A stretch of 64,000 nucleotides of DNA, taken from Erythroxylum novogranatense (taxonomy: Eukaryota; Streptophyta; Magnoliopsida; Malpighiales; Erythroxylaceae). Shown one piece after another: positions 1 to 12,099 of the stretch; position 1 is the first letter of the stretch, and the number at the start of each line of letters is the position of its first letter. The translations under genes and the position numbers were made by a program. The notes under the pieces are model-generated. The model had not been told where the DNA came from. It searched no databases and saw nothing but the letters and a program-made list of their open reading frames with translations. The stretch spans positions 37,803,540 through 37,867,539 of the forward strand of contig CM057233.1 in NCBI GenBank assembly GCA_029891385.1. Reading direction: 5' to 3'.

Positions 1-1383
1 GACTATTTACAAATTTAAAAAATTACTCGAAACGATACACAATATTAACCGATATCAATATAGTATCATATTAAAACCAAATTCACTGCACTTACCAATA
101 GTCTAGGAGCTTAACTATTCAAAATGCAAAACTATAGCTATTCTTGCAAAGGTTTTCCTTCAAGGACACTTTTTCCACAAGATGCATAAACTCCTTTGTA
201 CGATAATCTCACTTAGCTCCGTTAAAGCAAGATTTAGCCTTGTCTCATGATTGTTAATCAACCTACTTGTTCTCGAACTTCTCATGACCCTCGCAGTGTT
301 TCACTCTCACACCCTTGTAAGAAAACTACGAAAAAACTAAATAATCACAGCAACAAAAGAATAAAAGAAAGAGATACAGCTTAAAAGCCAACCTTCATTA
401 CTTCCTTCAAAATATACAAAGAAATACTCTTTCAATCTCTAAGTGTCTCCCACACTCACTTCCCACTTCTTGTTGAGAAGAGCAAGGCTTAAATAAGCTA
501 TTTATAGGCATCTTTAAATGACTAAGTTAAAATCATAATAGAATTTTACTAGTTAAGATTACAATCGTATCCTATCTTAGAGATGTTAGTGAGTCGAGTC
601 ATGCCCGCTCGGGTCAGGCTAGTAGTGGCTCGATCAACCTAGGTCAAAATCGAGCAGGCTAAGCCTTTTTTGATATCTTTATCCTTTCTTAGGTTTATTA
701 GATTACATCATACTAACCAATAGATGATATCCTTATCTAATTAGGACTCTATCTAATAGGATTAAGCTACATCTCAATAATAAGATAAAATATTACCGTA
801 TTTAGAAATGGTTATCCATATCTACGAAGATCTCCTCTATCTTTAGATGATCCTTCCATATGATCTTTATCTCTTAGAATTGATATTCATCCACTGTGAT
901 TTTATCCACCATATTATCCAAAATCTCCTCATCTTTATCTGTTGATGATGAGTCATCCAAGTCAATAGCACATTGGTATGTTTATGGTCCATCTACTTGA
1001 GCACACACTAAGTCCTTAGTCCATCAAGAACTTAGCCTTAGCTAAGTCAACTCGTACAAGGTCCGAAATTCTAAAAAAACTCGCACCATGCTTGATCTAC
1101 TTGCTAAGTTACTTTAGAATTTTCGCATATTCCTATCATGCGTGTAATGCAGCTAATCTTTTACTTGATATCTGCCTCAAGTCTTCTTTTAATCTCACAT
1201 CTAAATCTAACATTTCGTTGAAGATTTTTGTCAATATGCATCAATAAATACCAACACTTAACATTGTCTCTTTTTGTCGTTACTTCCTCACAAGTCTTTG
1301 CTTTGTTCCGTTATTCTGCATATAAAACACTAATCAAAGCTTATCAATACTGGCACGATCCCGATACGACAACTCAAGGTCTA
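1..1383. other. AT-rich intergenic DNA, no gene recognised
   Basis: No coding region with a recognisable domain is visible on either strand; the open frames are under 65 codons and do not resemble any family I know. The stretch looks like old, degraded repeat DNA. Around 590-660 there is a GC-richer patch with repeated GCTCG-type words. I see no structure that allows a specific element to be named. Confidence 0.5.
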
Positions 1384-1629
1384 ATAGCTAAGCTACTTTT
1401 TTTTTTTTTTTACAGCAGATGAACAAACTAAAATATGAACGAAGAAAAGCTACACCCTGCGCATCAGCGCGCAGATAGTGATGAAGACCAGGTGGGGGTG
1501 TACTCCAGACGCTCTCCGAAAGTGGGCATCCCGAGCCTAGACGAGCTAAAAAATCCGCACATTGATTACCTTCGCGAAACACATGAACAATGTTGTATGG
1601 AGGAGTCCTTGCCATAGCTAAGCTACTTT
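1384..1629 (-). mobile_element. 5'-truncated LINE (non-LTR retrotransposon) fragment with perfect TSD
   Basis: The minus strand encodes the end of a LINE-type RNase H domain: it reads HVFREGNQCADFLARLG, the usual C-terminal motif of plant LINE polyproteins, starting near 1615 and stopping before a 15-nt poly(A) tail (the T run at 1397-1411 on the plus strand). The 16-base direct repeat ATAGCTAAGCTACTTT lies at 1384-1399 and 1614-1629, exactly flanking the fragment. Truncation at the 5' end, a poly(A) 3' end and a long target-site duplication are the signature of target-primed reverse transcription. Only about 215 bp of element remain, so it is dead on arrival. It sits about 280 bp upstream of the start codon of the neighbouring membrane-protein gene, in likely promoter or 5' UTR sequence. 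The perfect duplication suggests a fairly young insertion. Confidence 0.88.
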
Positions 1630-1912
1630 AATTTCCATGATGAAATTCTGATCCTAAACATTTCGTACATGTCTCGTATAGTCTGTTATAATTTCCATTC
1701 CTTTCAGAAAAAGAAAAATAAAAAGAAGAAAACGTATATGTCGAGTGAAATTGAAAGTGTGAACGGGCCGTAAAGCAAATTCTACATAACTACCTAATCT
1801 CCGTTGATCCAACGAAAATTGACTTCTGTTCTGGTTCATCGTCTCTTCTTCTTCGGCGGGTAACACTAGTAGAACATCGAGCACACATACACTCCCCAAT
1901 GCTCACCTCCTT

Positions 1913-4900
1913 ATGATGCAATTACAGCCGTCCAAGCGACGGTTACCTTATAGCATATTGATCTCCTCCCCTCCCGAGATGAATTTACTGACATCGATTC
2001 CTAACGTCTCTTATTCTTCCCTCCCACCAAAAGTCTCGGCTCCTCCCGGTGGAAACAGACAGAGTTCGTCGCCGTTGTCCGGAGGTGGCGGCGGCGAGAA
2101 ATGCCACCTGGTATGGTACGAGATCGTGCTCGTGGCGGCGGCAGTTCTGTTCTTGTTGTACTTAGCGATCAACGCAAAGAGGAATGTGAGGAAGCTTTGG
2201 AGTGGAAGGTCGTTTATTATGATTTCCTATTATGCTCTTCTCTGGCTCGCTAGTGTTCTCAATCTCGCTTGGTGCTCTCTTCAGGTCAGTTACTTGTGAT
2301 TTCTGTGTGGATTGAGTTTGTAGAGTTAATTTCTGGACGAGTTTGTGGAGAGACTGTTCTCTTGGCCTCGGAGAATGTTCTCCGCTGAATTTTTGTTTTT
2401 CCAATTGATATATTTCTTGCCTGTTCTTTTGTTTGACGAACAGGCTTGGCAATGCACTCCTGGGAAGGAGATTGCTTGGAATTTGTTGTCATTGTTCACT
2501 GCATCTAGCATGGTGTTCATGGAAATCAGCATACTGGCATTTTTACTGCAAGATAATTATTCTAGTCGATTGGAAGCCTTAGCTCGCACTTTTGTTGTTT
2601 CAGGAGTCGTTGTTGTTGTGGATATTCTTTTCAAGGTATTGCGTGTTTTTGTTTTTAATTGCTTAAAACAGATTTTTCACAATATTCAGAATGGACTTTT
2701 GGACAATAAGCATTACTAGGTCGATATGTTTTGAGAATTCCAAAGTTAGTCAGTGGGAGAAATGCTGAAAGTTTCAGGTTTATTGTGTTTGTTGGTCCTT
2801 TTCATGGTGTAAAGGTTCAACTTATGGTAAGAGTTCGCTTTTTCTTACATTGGTAAGAGTTCCTTTTTCTTGCATACTTATTACAATGTCAATTTCTTTG
2901 TGTTAAGCAATTTCTTTGTGTTAAGGAAATAACAGGGTAGTGCAGCCAGCTTGATGCAGTCAATTCATGTAGTACCAGGCAAACTGAATTCAGAATTACC
3001 AGTTTTGCACCTCTAGCAAATTCAGTTTTGGTATTTGTTTCATGTTGTAGGTTTATAAAGATATCCTATACAAGGCTATATAAAAAGTATGAGAAAGATG
3101 TTATGACAATAGAATCTATAAACAAGCCTAACATGCAAACTGCAGATTGATAACTCACTCAGGGAAAAAAGTATTTGTTAGTACAATTTTTTGAATTGGT
3201 TGATGGAAACTTGAAATATTTTGATGAAAGATGTCGGTCTTGAATATGGGCTTAAATTGTCTCCCAACTGGAATTATACACACATGTCAACATGAAATCA
3301 TTGAGATTTTTCCATGATGATGGATTTATTATTTTATATACCAGGAATATTAGTAGAATGGAGATAGTGATTAGAATTTCCCGTTTCGGGATGTGTTTCT
3401 TCAATTTGAAAAGAGTGATAATGATGCTACAGATTGACATTCAAGTTTCTGCCATATACTTTAAGGTGAATTTGTAATGCATGCTTGTGCAGGGTCAATG
3501 ATTGTCTTTTGGATTTAACAGTAAAGGCTAGATTAGTTAGAGTGATGGCATTTACACTTGAATTTGTTAACTAGTGGTAAGACTGAATAAGTATGGATTC
3601 ACACAGAGAGAAAAACAGAAGGCATTAATGGAAATGCATAATAATTGATGAATGAAAATCTGGACTATGTTTTGTTGGATCAAAAGTATAAGGGCGTGTG
3701 AACATTGTGGTTTTATTTATCTCTTTTGATGAGTCTTTTGTTACATCAATAATTCATACGCTCGAAACCAAGTGAGTTGAATACTTATGGGGGTTGTACC
3801 ATTGAGAAGAATTTTTATGTTGGCAGATCTTTAGGCATGTCTCTAATATGTTAAACTTGATCCCGAAAAACTGAGGGGTTATGAAAGGGCATAGTAGGAG
3901 CTCTGTTACTCTATAACAGTTTTTCTTGTGTATTCTTTTGTTGAAGATACTAGAGAGATGAATTTAGCATTATTATATATTCGATATAAGAAATATTTTT
4001 GTATCATATAATAGAATAGTTTAGATATTTTGTAGTAATATTGTATTACTTTATTATAGATATTATAGCATTACTAATAAATAAATGGGCTAAACTTTAT
4101 GAGTAAAACACTTGGCTGCTCTTCTCTATTGTAGTCTGTGTCCGTAAATGTTAAGTTCACTGACGAACCACCTAAAACTTGTGTACACTCTTTTCCCTTT
4201 CTTTCTTCTTTACCTCTACTTCTACATGGTACCAGATCCAATTTCACTCTTATAATTGAAACATCTAATGGTGAATAACATTATTTCTTCACTATTACCT
4301 TTGAGTTTCTTGTTTCTTAATTCTCTGCTATGAGATTGATTACTATTAATCGAGGTGGTAAAATGGTAATAGAGTATTTAGGCTATTAAGTTGAAAGGAA
4401 AATTGAAGGTACTTTCTGCCTCTAGGTTCATAAATGCTCTTGGTAGGGTTTGGGAGGCTATATCAGTTCGTTTACGGTATGAGAAATTTCATAAGCCTAC
4501 TAAGGCTTTTTATGCACTTCAACTGATTGATTTAGTGTTTACTTGAAGCTTGAGCAGTTATTTTTTTTCTATATATTATATTTATGTTCTCAACTTTTAA
4601 GATTCACGAGTTTCATACGTAAGATATTTTTCTAAACAATTCCTATATTTTCTGTAGCATTTTAACTGTTTAATTTGACAGGCTTTATCCTTGTGGGTAA
4701 ATAGTTGTTTTACATCATCTATCATGTGTCAATCATTTATTTAGATGTTGTCTATATCAAACTTAACTTATAGTGTAGATCCATTTCACCACTTGTAGCT
4801 ATTCTTTCTCAGGCTGTTTATGTTTTTGGGTTTGGTGTGCCACTCTTTATTGATGGTGTTGATGGAACACAAAGAATGAAGTGGGGCTTTTGGATCATAC

Positions 4901-5508
4901 ACAAATTATTGCTGGCTGGTGTTTATGGATATATATTATTTGTGCATTTCACAAAATGGAGAGAGAATTTACCTCGTGAGTACAATAACTATGTTGTTAC
5001 ATCTTCTTTATCAGATTGAACTTGACATCTTACCCCTTTTACAGTTAGGCCAGCATTTTACAACTATGTTACTGTTATGTTCATCTTAAATGCGGTGGCA
5101 TTGTTTGCTTGTGGGTTTGCCGGAATTGGTGTCAGCATCGGCATTTGGTACTTGGGAAAAACCTGTTTATTTTAAAAAAAATTATACATAAACTTCCATC
5201 CTTTCAAAGAGCCTTTCAAAATTCTGGTCTTTTTTGTCTGCTGCAGGTTGTATATTTTCACAGTTATCTGCTATCACTGTTTCTATCTTCCCATCGTATA
5301 CGTGGCATTCCTAGCAGATCTTTTCCAGGTGAATTTCTTTTTGCTGTTGTGGTTCTTGATTGTGCTACCATATTTCCTGTGGAGATCTTGATGACCTTAA
5401 TTATGTACTATTCATCTGACATCCTCATAGGAGGAAGATTTTCTATTGGAGAATGCGTATTATTCTGAGATGAAAGATGCTGGATTCTTTGACGTCGAAT
5501 GGGATTAA
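1913..5508 (+). CDS. CAND2/CAND8: Seven-transmembrane protein, CAND2/CAND8-like (TPRA1/Tmemb_40 family), six exons
   Basis: Six exons join in frame to 329 residues: 1913-2284, 2444-2635, 4813-4975, 5045-5147, 5247-5328 and 5431-5508 (stop TAA). All introns are GT-AG; intron 2 is long (2177 bp). The exon 4 acceptor must be AG at 5043-5044, because the AG at 5047-5048 breaks the frame. The N-terminus (residues 1-65) is Ser/Pro/Gly-rich. Hydrophobic segments lie near residues 70-87, 101-120, 139-159, 173-190, 214-232, 250-276 and 278-300. Family landmarks are YEIVLV, SYYALLWL, LNLAWC, PGKEIAWNLLSLFT, RPAFYNYV and the C-terminal EEDFLLENAYYSEMKDAG. The family is related to animal TPRA1; in Arabidopsis its members are listed as candidate G-protein-coupled receptors, with biochemical role unproven. 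Translation could also start at Met23 (1979). An AATAAA lies at 5788-5793, 280 bp past the stop. No disabling change is seen. Confidence 0.88.
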
Positions 5509-6590
5509 TACATTAACTCGGGCTTGGAAACGTCCACTCTAGACGAAAAACATGTCTATTTCTAATTCTTTTTCTTTCCTTCCTATTGTATTTAAACTGT
5601 AAATAGTTTGGAAGATACTCGAAACGTTCAAATTGATACATTAATCCCTTTTGTGGTAACTAGCTCTACGTTGTGGTTACCAGCTAGTTTGAAACAAAAA
5701 TTGTATCGTGATGATATGACAAGCTATATAGTTGCATCTTAGTGTGTGTAAGATGTTATATGTCATACAAAATATACATCTTATTTTAATAAAATAATGT
5801 TAAAAAATTCAAATAACCAAAAAAAAAAAGTCTTTAACCTATCTCTCCCTGCTCTTCTGCAGCATTATGCAGTCAAGCTAAATGGGTAAATTCAACAGCT
5901 GAAGTGGAATCGTGAGACTTTGCGTACACTCAACCACTAAAGTGGAATCTACAGAAAATTAAAACAACTTAAATTTTATAGCTACAGATTCATATAAGTT
6001 TGTCATTTTACAAAAGGACCATTTTAGTCGGTAGAAATCAGTAAGGTATCACAACAAAACAATTGCATTATTGAAGTCAAAGGACAAAGCTACACCATAG
6101 TGTTTTTGACTAAAAAAAATTGACAAGCAATGTGTTGCTTTCCTAAGAAGCAACAACCACTTCAATCTTCTCCTTCTACACGCAATTTTCCTAAAATATT
6201 AACCAATAGACTAAAACAACTTTTTGCGGAAACTTGGATTAATTTTTACCAATAATAACAAATTCACCTCAAGCACTATTACGTAAGTGAATAGAGTATG
6301 AATGATTGTACTAAAAAAATACAGGTAAATTCTCATGAAAAACTGGAAGGGTCACAAACAGTCATTCTTAAAACCTAATCTCTTTAGACAAAATTTTCCT
6401 AGACGTGTAATTTAATAGCACAATAATTCACTACAACTATTCCCAATAATAACTATTAAATAAAAAATAAATAACATTAGAATTTAATAGGTTTGACCAA
6501 TTATGCCTACGTCCTCAGACACTATTAAATTAATGTTTAACTATTTTAAGGAAATAATACAAATGAAATATTATGAAGAGAAAGAGAGAA
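5509..6590. other. Downstream flank of the CAND-like gene, no gene seen
   Basis: This AT-rich stretch holds the probable 3' UTR of the membrane-protein gene (possible poly(A) signal AATAAA at 5788-5793) followed by non-coding DNA. I find no coding region, RNA gene or clear repeat boundary. The far end merges into the LTR of the copia remnant, whose outer edge I could not locate. Confidence 0.5.
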
Positions 6591-8650
6591 TTTTTGCCTT
6601 AAGGAAAGATAGACAATTTTGGGATAATTAAAACTAAAGGAGGAGGGTTTATTTTATAAGTGAAGCAACGTCCCACAAATCCATATTTTCCCGATGTGGG
6701 ATTTGCAATTGTAGGATGAGCCACAATTGTTGACAATTCAATAAATCCCCACCTTGGCGAATTCCACATCTTCAAATCTTTTGTAAAACTCATCTTTAGT
6801 AGTATCTTCAAATGCATTTCAAAGTGTCCATCTTCAATTTTGGGCAACATTGATCAAGCTTAAACAATGTTGGAACTTGACTGCAGTCACTACCTTTGTT
6901 AACATATCATCAGGATTTTTAGTGGTTTTAATCCTTTGGATTGCTACTCCACTTTTTTGCAGAACCTCTCATATAAAGTGATAACAGACATCGATATGCT
7001 TCGTCCTTGCATGGTAAACTTGGTTCTTTGCTAAAAGGATTCTAAAGGGATTACACTCTGACTATCACAATGCACTTTGATGTGCTTCTCTCGAACCCTT
7101 AATTCACTTAGCAATCCTTGAAGCTAAATTGCTTCCTTCACAGCCTCTATAGCTATCATATATTCTACCTCCGTAGTCAACAAAGCAACTGTTGATTGTA
7201 AGGTGGACCTCAAACTAACTGATACTTTTGTAAAAATAAACACATAACCAGTAGTTGATCAATACTTATCCAAATCACCGATATTATTTGGAATCACAAT
7301 ATCCAACTACACATTGACCGCCTTACTTATCCCGCTGAAATACCAAACCAACATCTATAGTGTTTAGAATGTATCGTAGAATCCATTTCATAGCTTGTCA
7401 ATGTTCCTTTCTAAGATTATGCATATATCTGCTTACAACCCCAATTGCCTGTGAAATTTCGGGCTTTGTACACACTATATCATATATCAAGCTACCAATA
7501 ACATTTTCATACAGTGCTTTTAACTTATGTTCCCGTTCTACATCATTCTTTGAAAACAAAGATGCACTAAGCTTGAAATGAGGAGCAAGTGGAGTACTAA
7601 CACGCTTTGATTTTTCATTCAAACTAAAACATTTTTGTACCTTTCTCATATACTATTTTTGAGTCAAAGTCTCCTCATTTCCCTGTCTTTGTTTATCTCC
7701 ATGTTGAGAATCATCTTGGATTCATCTAGATCCCTGAATCTTCAATCTCTCAAATTCTCTTAGATTTTTTGAAGCTATCAACATATCGTCAACATACAGG
7801 AGAAGATAGATGTAGTATCCATCTTGTAGCTTGCAAAAATACACACACTGGTTGTATTTGTTTCTTGTGTATTTCAGGTCCATCATAAACTTGTCAAATC
7901 GCTTGTACCACTACTTTAAAGATTGCTTTAATTCGTACAACGATTTTTCAAGTTTGCACACCATATTCTCTTTTCTAGCATATAGATTTCCTCCTCTAAG
8001 TCTCCATGTAAAAACATTATTTTTATATCCAATTGAACTAGTTCCATATCAAAATGTGTTACCAAAGCCAACAAAATTTGATTGGAGGAATGTTTTACAA
8101 CTGGAGAAAAAACTTTATTATAATCAATTCCCTTTGTCTAAGTGTAACCTTTGGCCACCAGCTTTGCTTTGTAGTGAACATCATTCTTATCAAGAAATCC
8201 ATCTTTCTTTGCATATAATCATTTGCATAGATTGCCTTCTTTCCCTTCGGGAGACTAGCTAGGTTCTATGTCTAATTCTTACGAAGGAATTGTATTTCTT
8301 CATTCATTGCTATCCTCCACATATCTTCTTCTCAACATCGAACTGCTTCATTATAAGTGGTATGAATGGCATCAATTTCAACTAAAGATGCACAAGACAT
8401 CATATTAACATATCGAGTAGGTACTTGAGTGTTCATTTTTGGTTTTCTCATTGCAATTGGTAATTATTGTTATGGAGCTTTTTAGGTTGGAACTTCTTAT
8501 TCATCCGACTCCTCTTCTACCACAGGAGTTTCTGCATCTACTTCATCATTTGTTGGGTGATATATGTTTAAATGTTGATTCATTTAATATACTACACTTA
8601 GTGATTAATGCCTTAGAAATGCTTACGATACTCATTTTAGCTCATATTTG
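6590..8650 (-). mobile_element. Degenerate Ty1/copia retrotransposon, 3' half
   Basis: Read on the minus strand, the order is reverse transcriptase, RNase H, polypurine tract and start of the 3' LTR. The purine tract is the complement of 6743-6758 (reads CCAAGGTGGGGATT). The LTR would begin just beyond it, near 6738, and run to lower coordinates; its end and any target duplication were not found. Gag, protease and integrase are missing: nothing copia-like is visible above about 8650, where the sequence changes to another element. The remnant is old, with many stops and frameshifts. Confidence 0.8.
6840..8380 (-). pseudogene. copia reverse transcriptase-RNase H pseudogene
   Basis: Minus-strand translation recovers copia polymerase motifs in order. 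Near 8360-8270 is EEDMWRIAMNEEIQFL (palm entry). Near 8190-8000 are KAKLVAKGYT and VFSPVVKHSS, then QLDIKNNVF. Near 7900-7780 is WYKRFDKFM followed by the catalytic YVDDMLIA. At 7649-7398 is VSTPLAPHFKLSA...GSLIYDIVCTKPEISQAIGVVSRYM, the connection before RNase H. Near 7200-7000 are TTEVEYM and HCDSQS of RNase H, and the C-terminus KVVTAVKFQHCLSLINVA ends close to 6845. In-frame stops interrupt it, for example just before WYKRF. The domain order and the YVDDM catalytic box identify Ty1/copia clearly, but no functional protein can be made. Confidence 0.87.
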
Positions 8651-8819
8651 ATCTTTGGTAGTTTTCATAAGTAAATAAGCAAAAGTGACCCGAAAGCATA
8701 TCATTGAAGTCATCTTCTCAATTTCCATTTTCTATTGATTCATGGAGCATGAAGAAGAAGAGGATTAAAAGGAGAAGAGGCAAGAGAGAATGTCAAATAA
8801 AGAACAAAAAAAACAGAGA

Positions 8820-9955
8820 AGTCGTATGACCAAACATTTTTTTACATGGATGTGAGAAATCTCTCACGATCATGAGAGATCTATCACAGCCATGAGAGGC
8901 TTGCATAGTTGTGCAATGACCTTGCACAACTGTGAATTCTCATACTGTGAGAATTAACTTAAGAAAGCCAGATGTCCTTAATGGCCAGGTGACACTCGAT
9001 TCAAACCTAAATTTTACTACATACTACAGAAGGAAAAGAAAATGATGATAGAAAGGACATTTGGGGATAGACTTAGCCAAAAATACTCTTCGGTTATTCT
9101 TCGTCCTTTAACATCGATAGTGGCGATGGAGAGGATGGTCGATGGTGAGAGCTTAAAGATGGAGATGAAAGGTTAACTTTCCTAACACTGATTTGGAGGT
9201 GCAATCGAGGCCAAGGAGCACATTAAGCAGATTGTTGTTGTGTATCGTTTTCTTTACCTCTTTTAAGATTCTTTATGTTATCTTGTATGGATTGATTAAA
9301 TATTGTATGAGAATGATTTTAAAGCTATATTGAATCGTTTTTCATGAAAACCCATAGCTAGATGAATGCGATACGTAATAGTCGTATTAAAGGTCGTATG
9401 TGGCAACTAGCCGTATTAAATCATTAGAGATAATGTAACATAAGTTAAATAATCTGTCCTTATGCGATTTTTATTTAGGTTGGTTTGTTTTTCTCACTTG
9501 TAATGCGTTTTTTTAGATAAACTTAGAGAGCTTGTTCTAGGTTTCCCAATGGTTAGGGTTAATTAATAAGTTCTTCTTAATTAACTATGATCTAATGAAA
9601 AACTGGAATTAACAGAGCTTATTGTTAGTTCACGATCAATAGTCTTAAGAGAGGTGTAAAGATGATAATTCAACAACATTTGCAAAATTGTGCTTAGGTT
9701 GAGATTAAACCAAATAATCGAATTTCCACTCATTGATCAACGTTATCACTTTGTTGCTGTTTAATTTGATTTGTTTTTATAGATTCAATTTTACTTTGTC
9801 TTCTAATTTGCTTCAAACCAAAATCCCCTTGTTTTGCTTATGCAAATAATTTAGGAAATTAATTGGAATTAATCTTTATGGGATCGATTTAGTCTTACCA
9901 CTAACTATAATTTTAGTCTAGTTATTTTGGTAGTGTTACGACATGCAACCAAATT
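8820..9955 (+). mobile_element. 5' LTR (partial) of a Tat/Athila-type Ty3/gypsy element
   Basis: This non-coding stretch ends directly at a tRNA-Asp-type primer binding site and is followed by a Tat/Athila gag, so it is the 5' LTR of that element. The text before the primer site (GGGATCGATTTAGTCTTACC, near 9880-9900) matches the ending style of Tat/Athila LTRs, from general knowledge. The left boundary is uncertain. The region 8850-8960 carries several short perfect hairpins, reported separately. Confidence 0.55.
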
Positions 9956-9973
9956 TGGCGTCGTTACCGAGGA
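9956..9973 (+). other. Primer binding site complementary to tRNA-Asp
   Basis: TGGCGTCGTTACCGAGGA matches the canonical Athila/Tat primer site TGGCGCCGTTGCCGGGGA at 15 of 18 positions. All three differences are C-to-T or G-to-A transitions, as expected from decay of methylated DNA. It lies between the LTR and the gag remnant. Confidence 0.72.
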
Positions 9974-10230
9974 TTAATATCCTTTTTTTAATTTATTTGT
10001 TTTATTTTATTTTTAATTGTGGTTAATTCTTTTCTTGTTTGGTTAGTTTCGGTGCATGAAATGATCTTCTCTCATTGGTGAATTGAAATTTGATCTAGAA
10101 CTTGAAAGAACATTACACAGAGAGAGAAGACAAGTTGTACAAAGTTCCGAGGATCTGTCATCATCTGAAAGAAAACTTGACTCTTCACTAGGAATTCAAA
10201 TAACTTTAGATTTACTTTCTAATTCTTCTA

Positions 10231-10880
10231 GTGATTTCTGATACTACTTCTAACATGGCTGGGCAAAATAATGATCATACTCTTAAACAATTGGCTACCC
10301 CTGATTTTAATCATCAACCATTGTGCATTGATTTTCCTACTATTGATGTTGCTTTTGAGCTTAAATATGGTTTTATTCATCTTTTGCCTACTTTTCATGG
10401 TATGCCAGGTGAAGATCCTCACAAGCATCTTAAGGAGTTCCACGTGGTCTGTTCTAGCATGAAGCCAATTAGGGTTCAAGAAGAGCATATTAAGTTGAGA
10501 GCATTCCCATTCTCGTTGGGAGACAATACTAAGGATTGGCTTTATTACTTGCCCTCTGGATCAACTACCACTTGGAATAAGATGCAAAGACTTTTTCTGG
10601 AAAAATACTTTCCTATGTCTCAAGCTACAAATATTTGGAAGGAGATCTGTGTAATTTGACAACATCATAAGGAAACATTAAATGAGTAATAGGTGCATTT
10701 CAAGAGGTTGTGATCTACTTATCTGTATCATCGAATTAGTGAGCAACTCTGGATAAAATATTTTGATGAGGGGTTTATGCCACAAGAAAGAAATATGGTA
10801 GATGTAGCAAGCGGAGGAGCACTGGTGGACAAGACACCTATTGAAGTTAGAAATCTTATTTCCAATATGGCTAATAACTC
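10231..10880 (+). pseudogene. Tat/Athila gag pseudogene, N-terminal part
   Basis: The open frame 10231-10659 encodes 142 residues with the retrotransposon gag hallmark of the Tat/Athila lineage: FELKYGFIHLLPTFHGMPGE, DPHKHLKEFHVVCSSMKP, IKLRAFPFSLGDNTKDWLYY, LPSGSTTTWNKM and FLEKYFPMSQA. After a stop at 10657-10659, homology continues with further stops to about 10880 (SEQLWIKYFDEGFMPQERNM, VASGGALVDKTPIEVRNL). The gag stops there. No zinc knuckle, protease or polymerase follows, so the element is truncated by deletion or by later insertions. The first 18 or so codons may not be native. Confidence 0.85.
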
Positions 10881-11950
10881 CTAATAATTCAGTATTCGAG
10901 AGGACGCCCGATCGTTTAACTATCTTCTCTTTCTTGGAGTTCCAATGCCTTACAAAAATCGGTAATCTTCTCTTTCTGTACCTGAGGAGGGAAGCGTGGC
11001 GTGAGTTACATAGCTCAGTGGCTAACATATTTATATCCTTTGACCAAAGTCAAGCATATGTATATATATATATATATGTCTAACAATTCTAACATTTATA
11101 CTTTATTCAAGCAATTTAAACATTCATCAAATTTAGCTCAGATCACATAATACTCAATATGCTTCATACTTAACAATTTAAAGATACAAATGCACAACAA
11201 ATGGCTCGAGGGTTCTATGAAACAAAATGAGAAAACTGAAGTTTACCTCATGAACAGAATGAGTCCATTTTTCGAAGCTCATATTCCACAAGTGGATAGC
11301 TGGGAGAAGGCTCTTGTCAATGTGCATGTGACAAACAGAATGGTTCCACTCTCGCCCAAACAGAAGCACATAATTATGCTCAAATCATTTTATCAAATGC
11401 TTTCATATTTTTCATGTTCTTTCCTTTCTTTTCATTTATACAAAATGCCATGACAAATATCAAGGCATAACATTGATCAAAATCACAATTTAATTTCATC
11501 AAGATATCATGCTTCTTTGACGATATAACATAATCAAGATCATCATGTATTCTCACTTGGATAGGAACAATGCAATCCTGAAGTTCAAAAATTAGTAAAT
11601 TCAAATTATCCCCTTTCATCTTAAGAGACACACTTTCATGAGTTGAGTTTAATCTAGTTAAGAGTGTCTTCTAGAGGAGACTCATCCTTGTAGGTTTCTA
11701 TTATGTGTAAATTTCTCATTAAATACCTTGTTATATTAGTGAACATAAATAAGATGCTCGCGAGGACCAACATGACCAAAAGGAAAAAGATGTTGGTATC
11801 TTCCTTCAAGGAGAAGAAAAAGTAGAATGTGACCTAAATTGATGATATCATTGTTATTGAACCAACTTAACATGTTATTTCCACTCCTATCTCCTTGTGT
11901 TACCTAACTCGACCCCCTGCATCTATAACGAATGCCATTGCTCTCATATG
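10881..11950. other. Unclassified repeat-like DNA with a short TA microsatellite
   Basis: No gene or domain is recognisable. A (TA)n tract lies at about 11059-11079. The segment 11190-11370 has an open frame of 87 codons on the plus strand and 63 on the minus strand, with no resemblance to a known family. It probably represents further remains of inserted elements. Confidence 0.45.
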
Positions 11951-12098
11951 CCTCTTAGGCCTATAGAGGAGGATTGCTGCATCTTCCCTCACTTTAACCT
12001 AAAGAAAATATACCTCTTAGGCCTGTAGAGGAGGATGTCTGCATCTTCCCTCACTTTAACCTAAAGAAAATATACCTCTTAGGCCTGTAGAGGAGGAT
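11951..12098. repeat. 62-bp tandem repeat, about 2.4 copies
   Basis: The word CCTCTTAGGCCTRTAGAGG starts at 11951, 12013 and 12075, an exact 62-bp spacing. The rest of the unit (GATGTCTGCATCTTCCCTCA and following) is also repeated almost unchanged. The unit contains a near-palindrome, CCTCTTAGGCCTGTAGAGG. The third copy is cut off at 12099 by the start of the C1 LTR. Confidence 0.9.
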
Positions 12099-12099
12099 G

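Noticed and set aside
7831..8262. 143-codon plus-strand frame
   Set aside because: It is the opposite-strand shadow of the copia reverse transcriptase, which reads clearly on the minus strand.
11951..12098. CRISPR-like short regular repeat
   Set aside because: The repeat is a contiguous 62-bp tandem with no variable spacers, in plant nuclear DNA.
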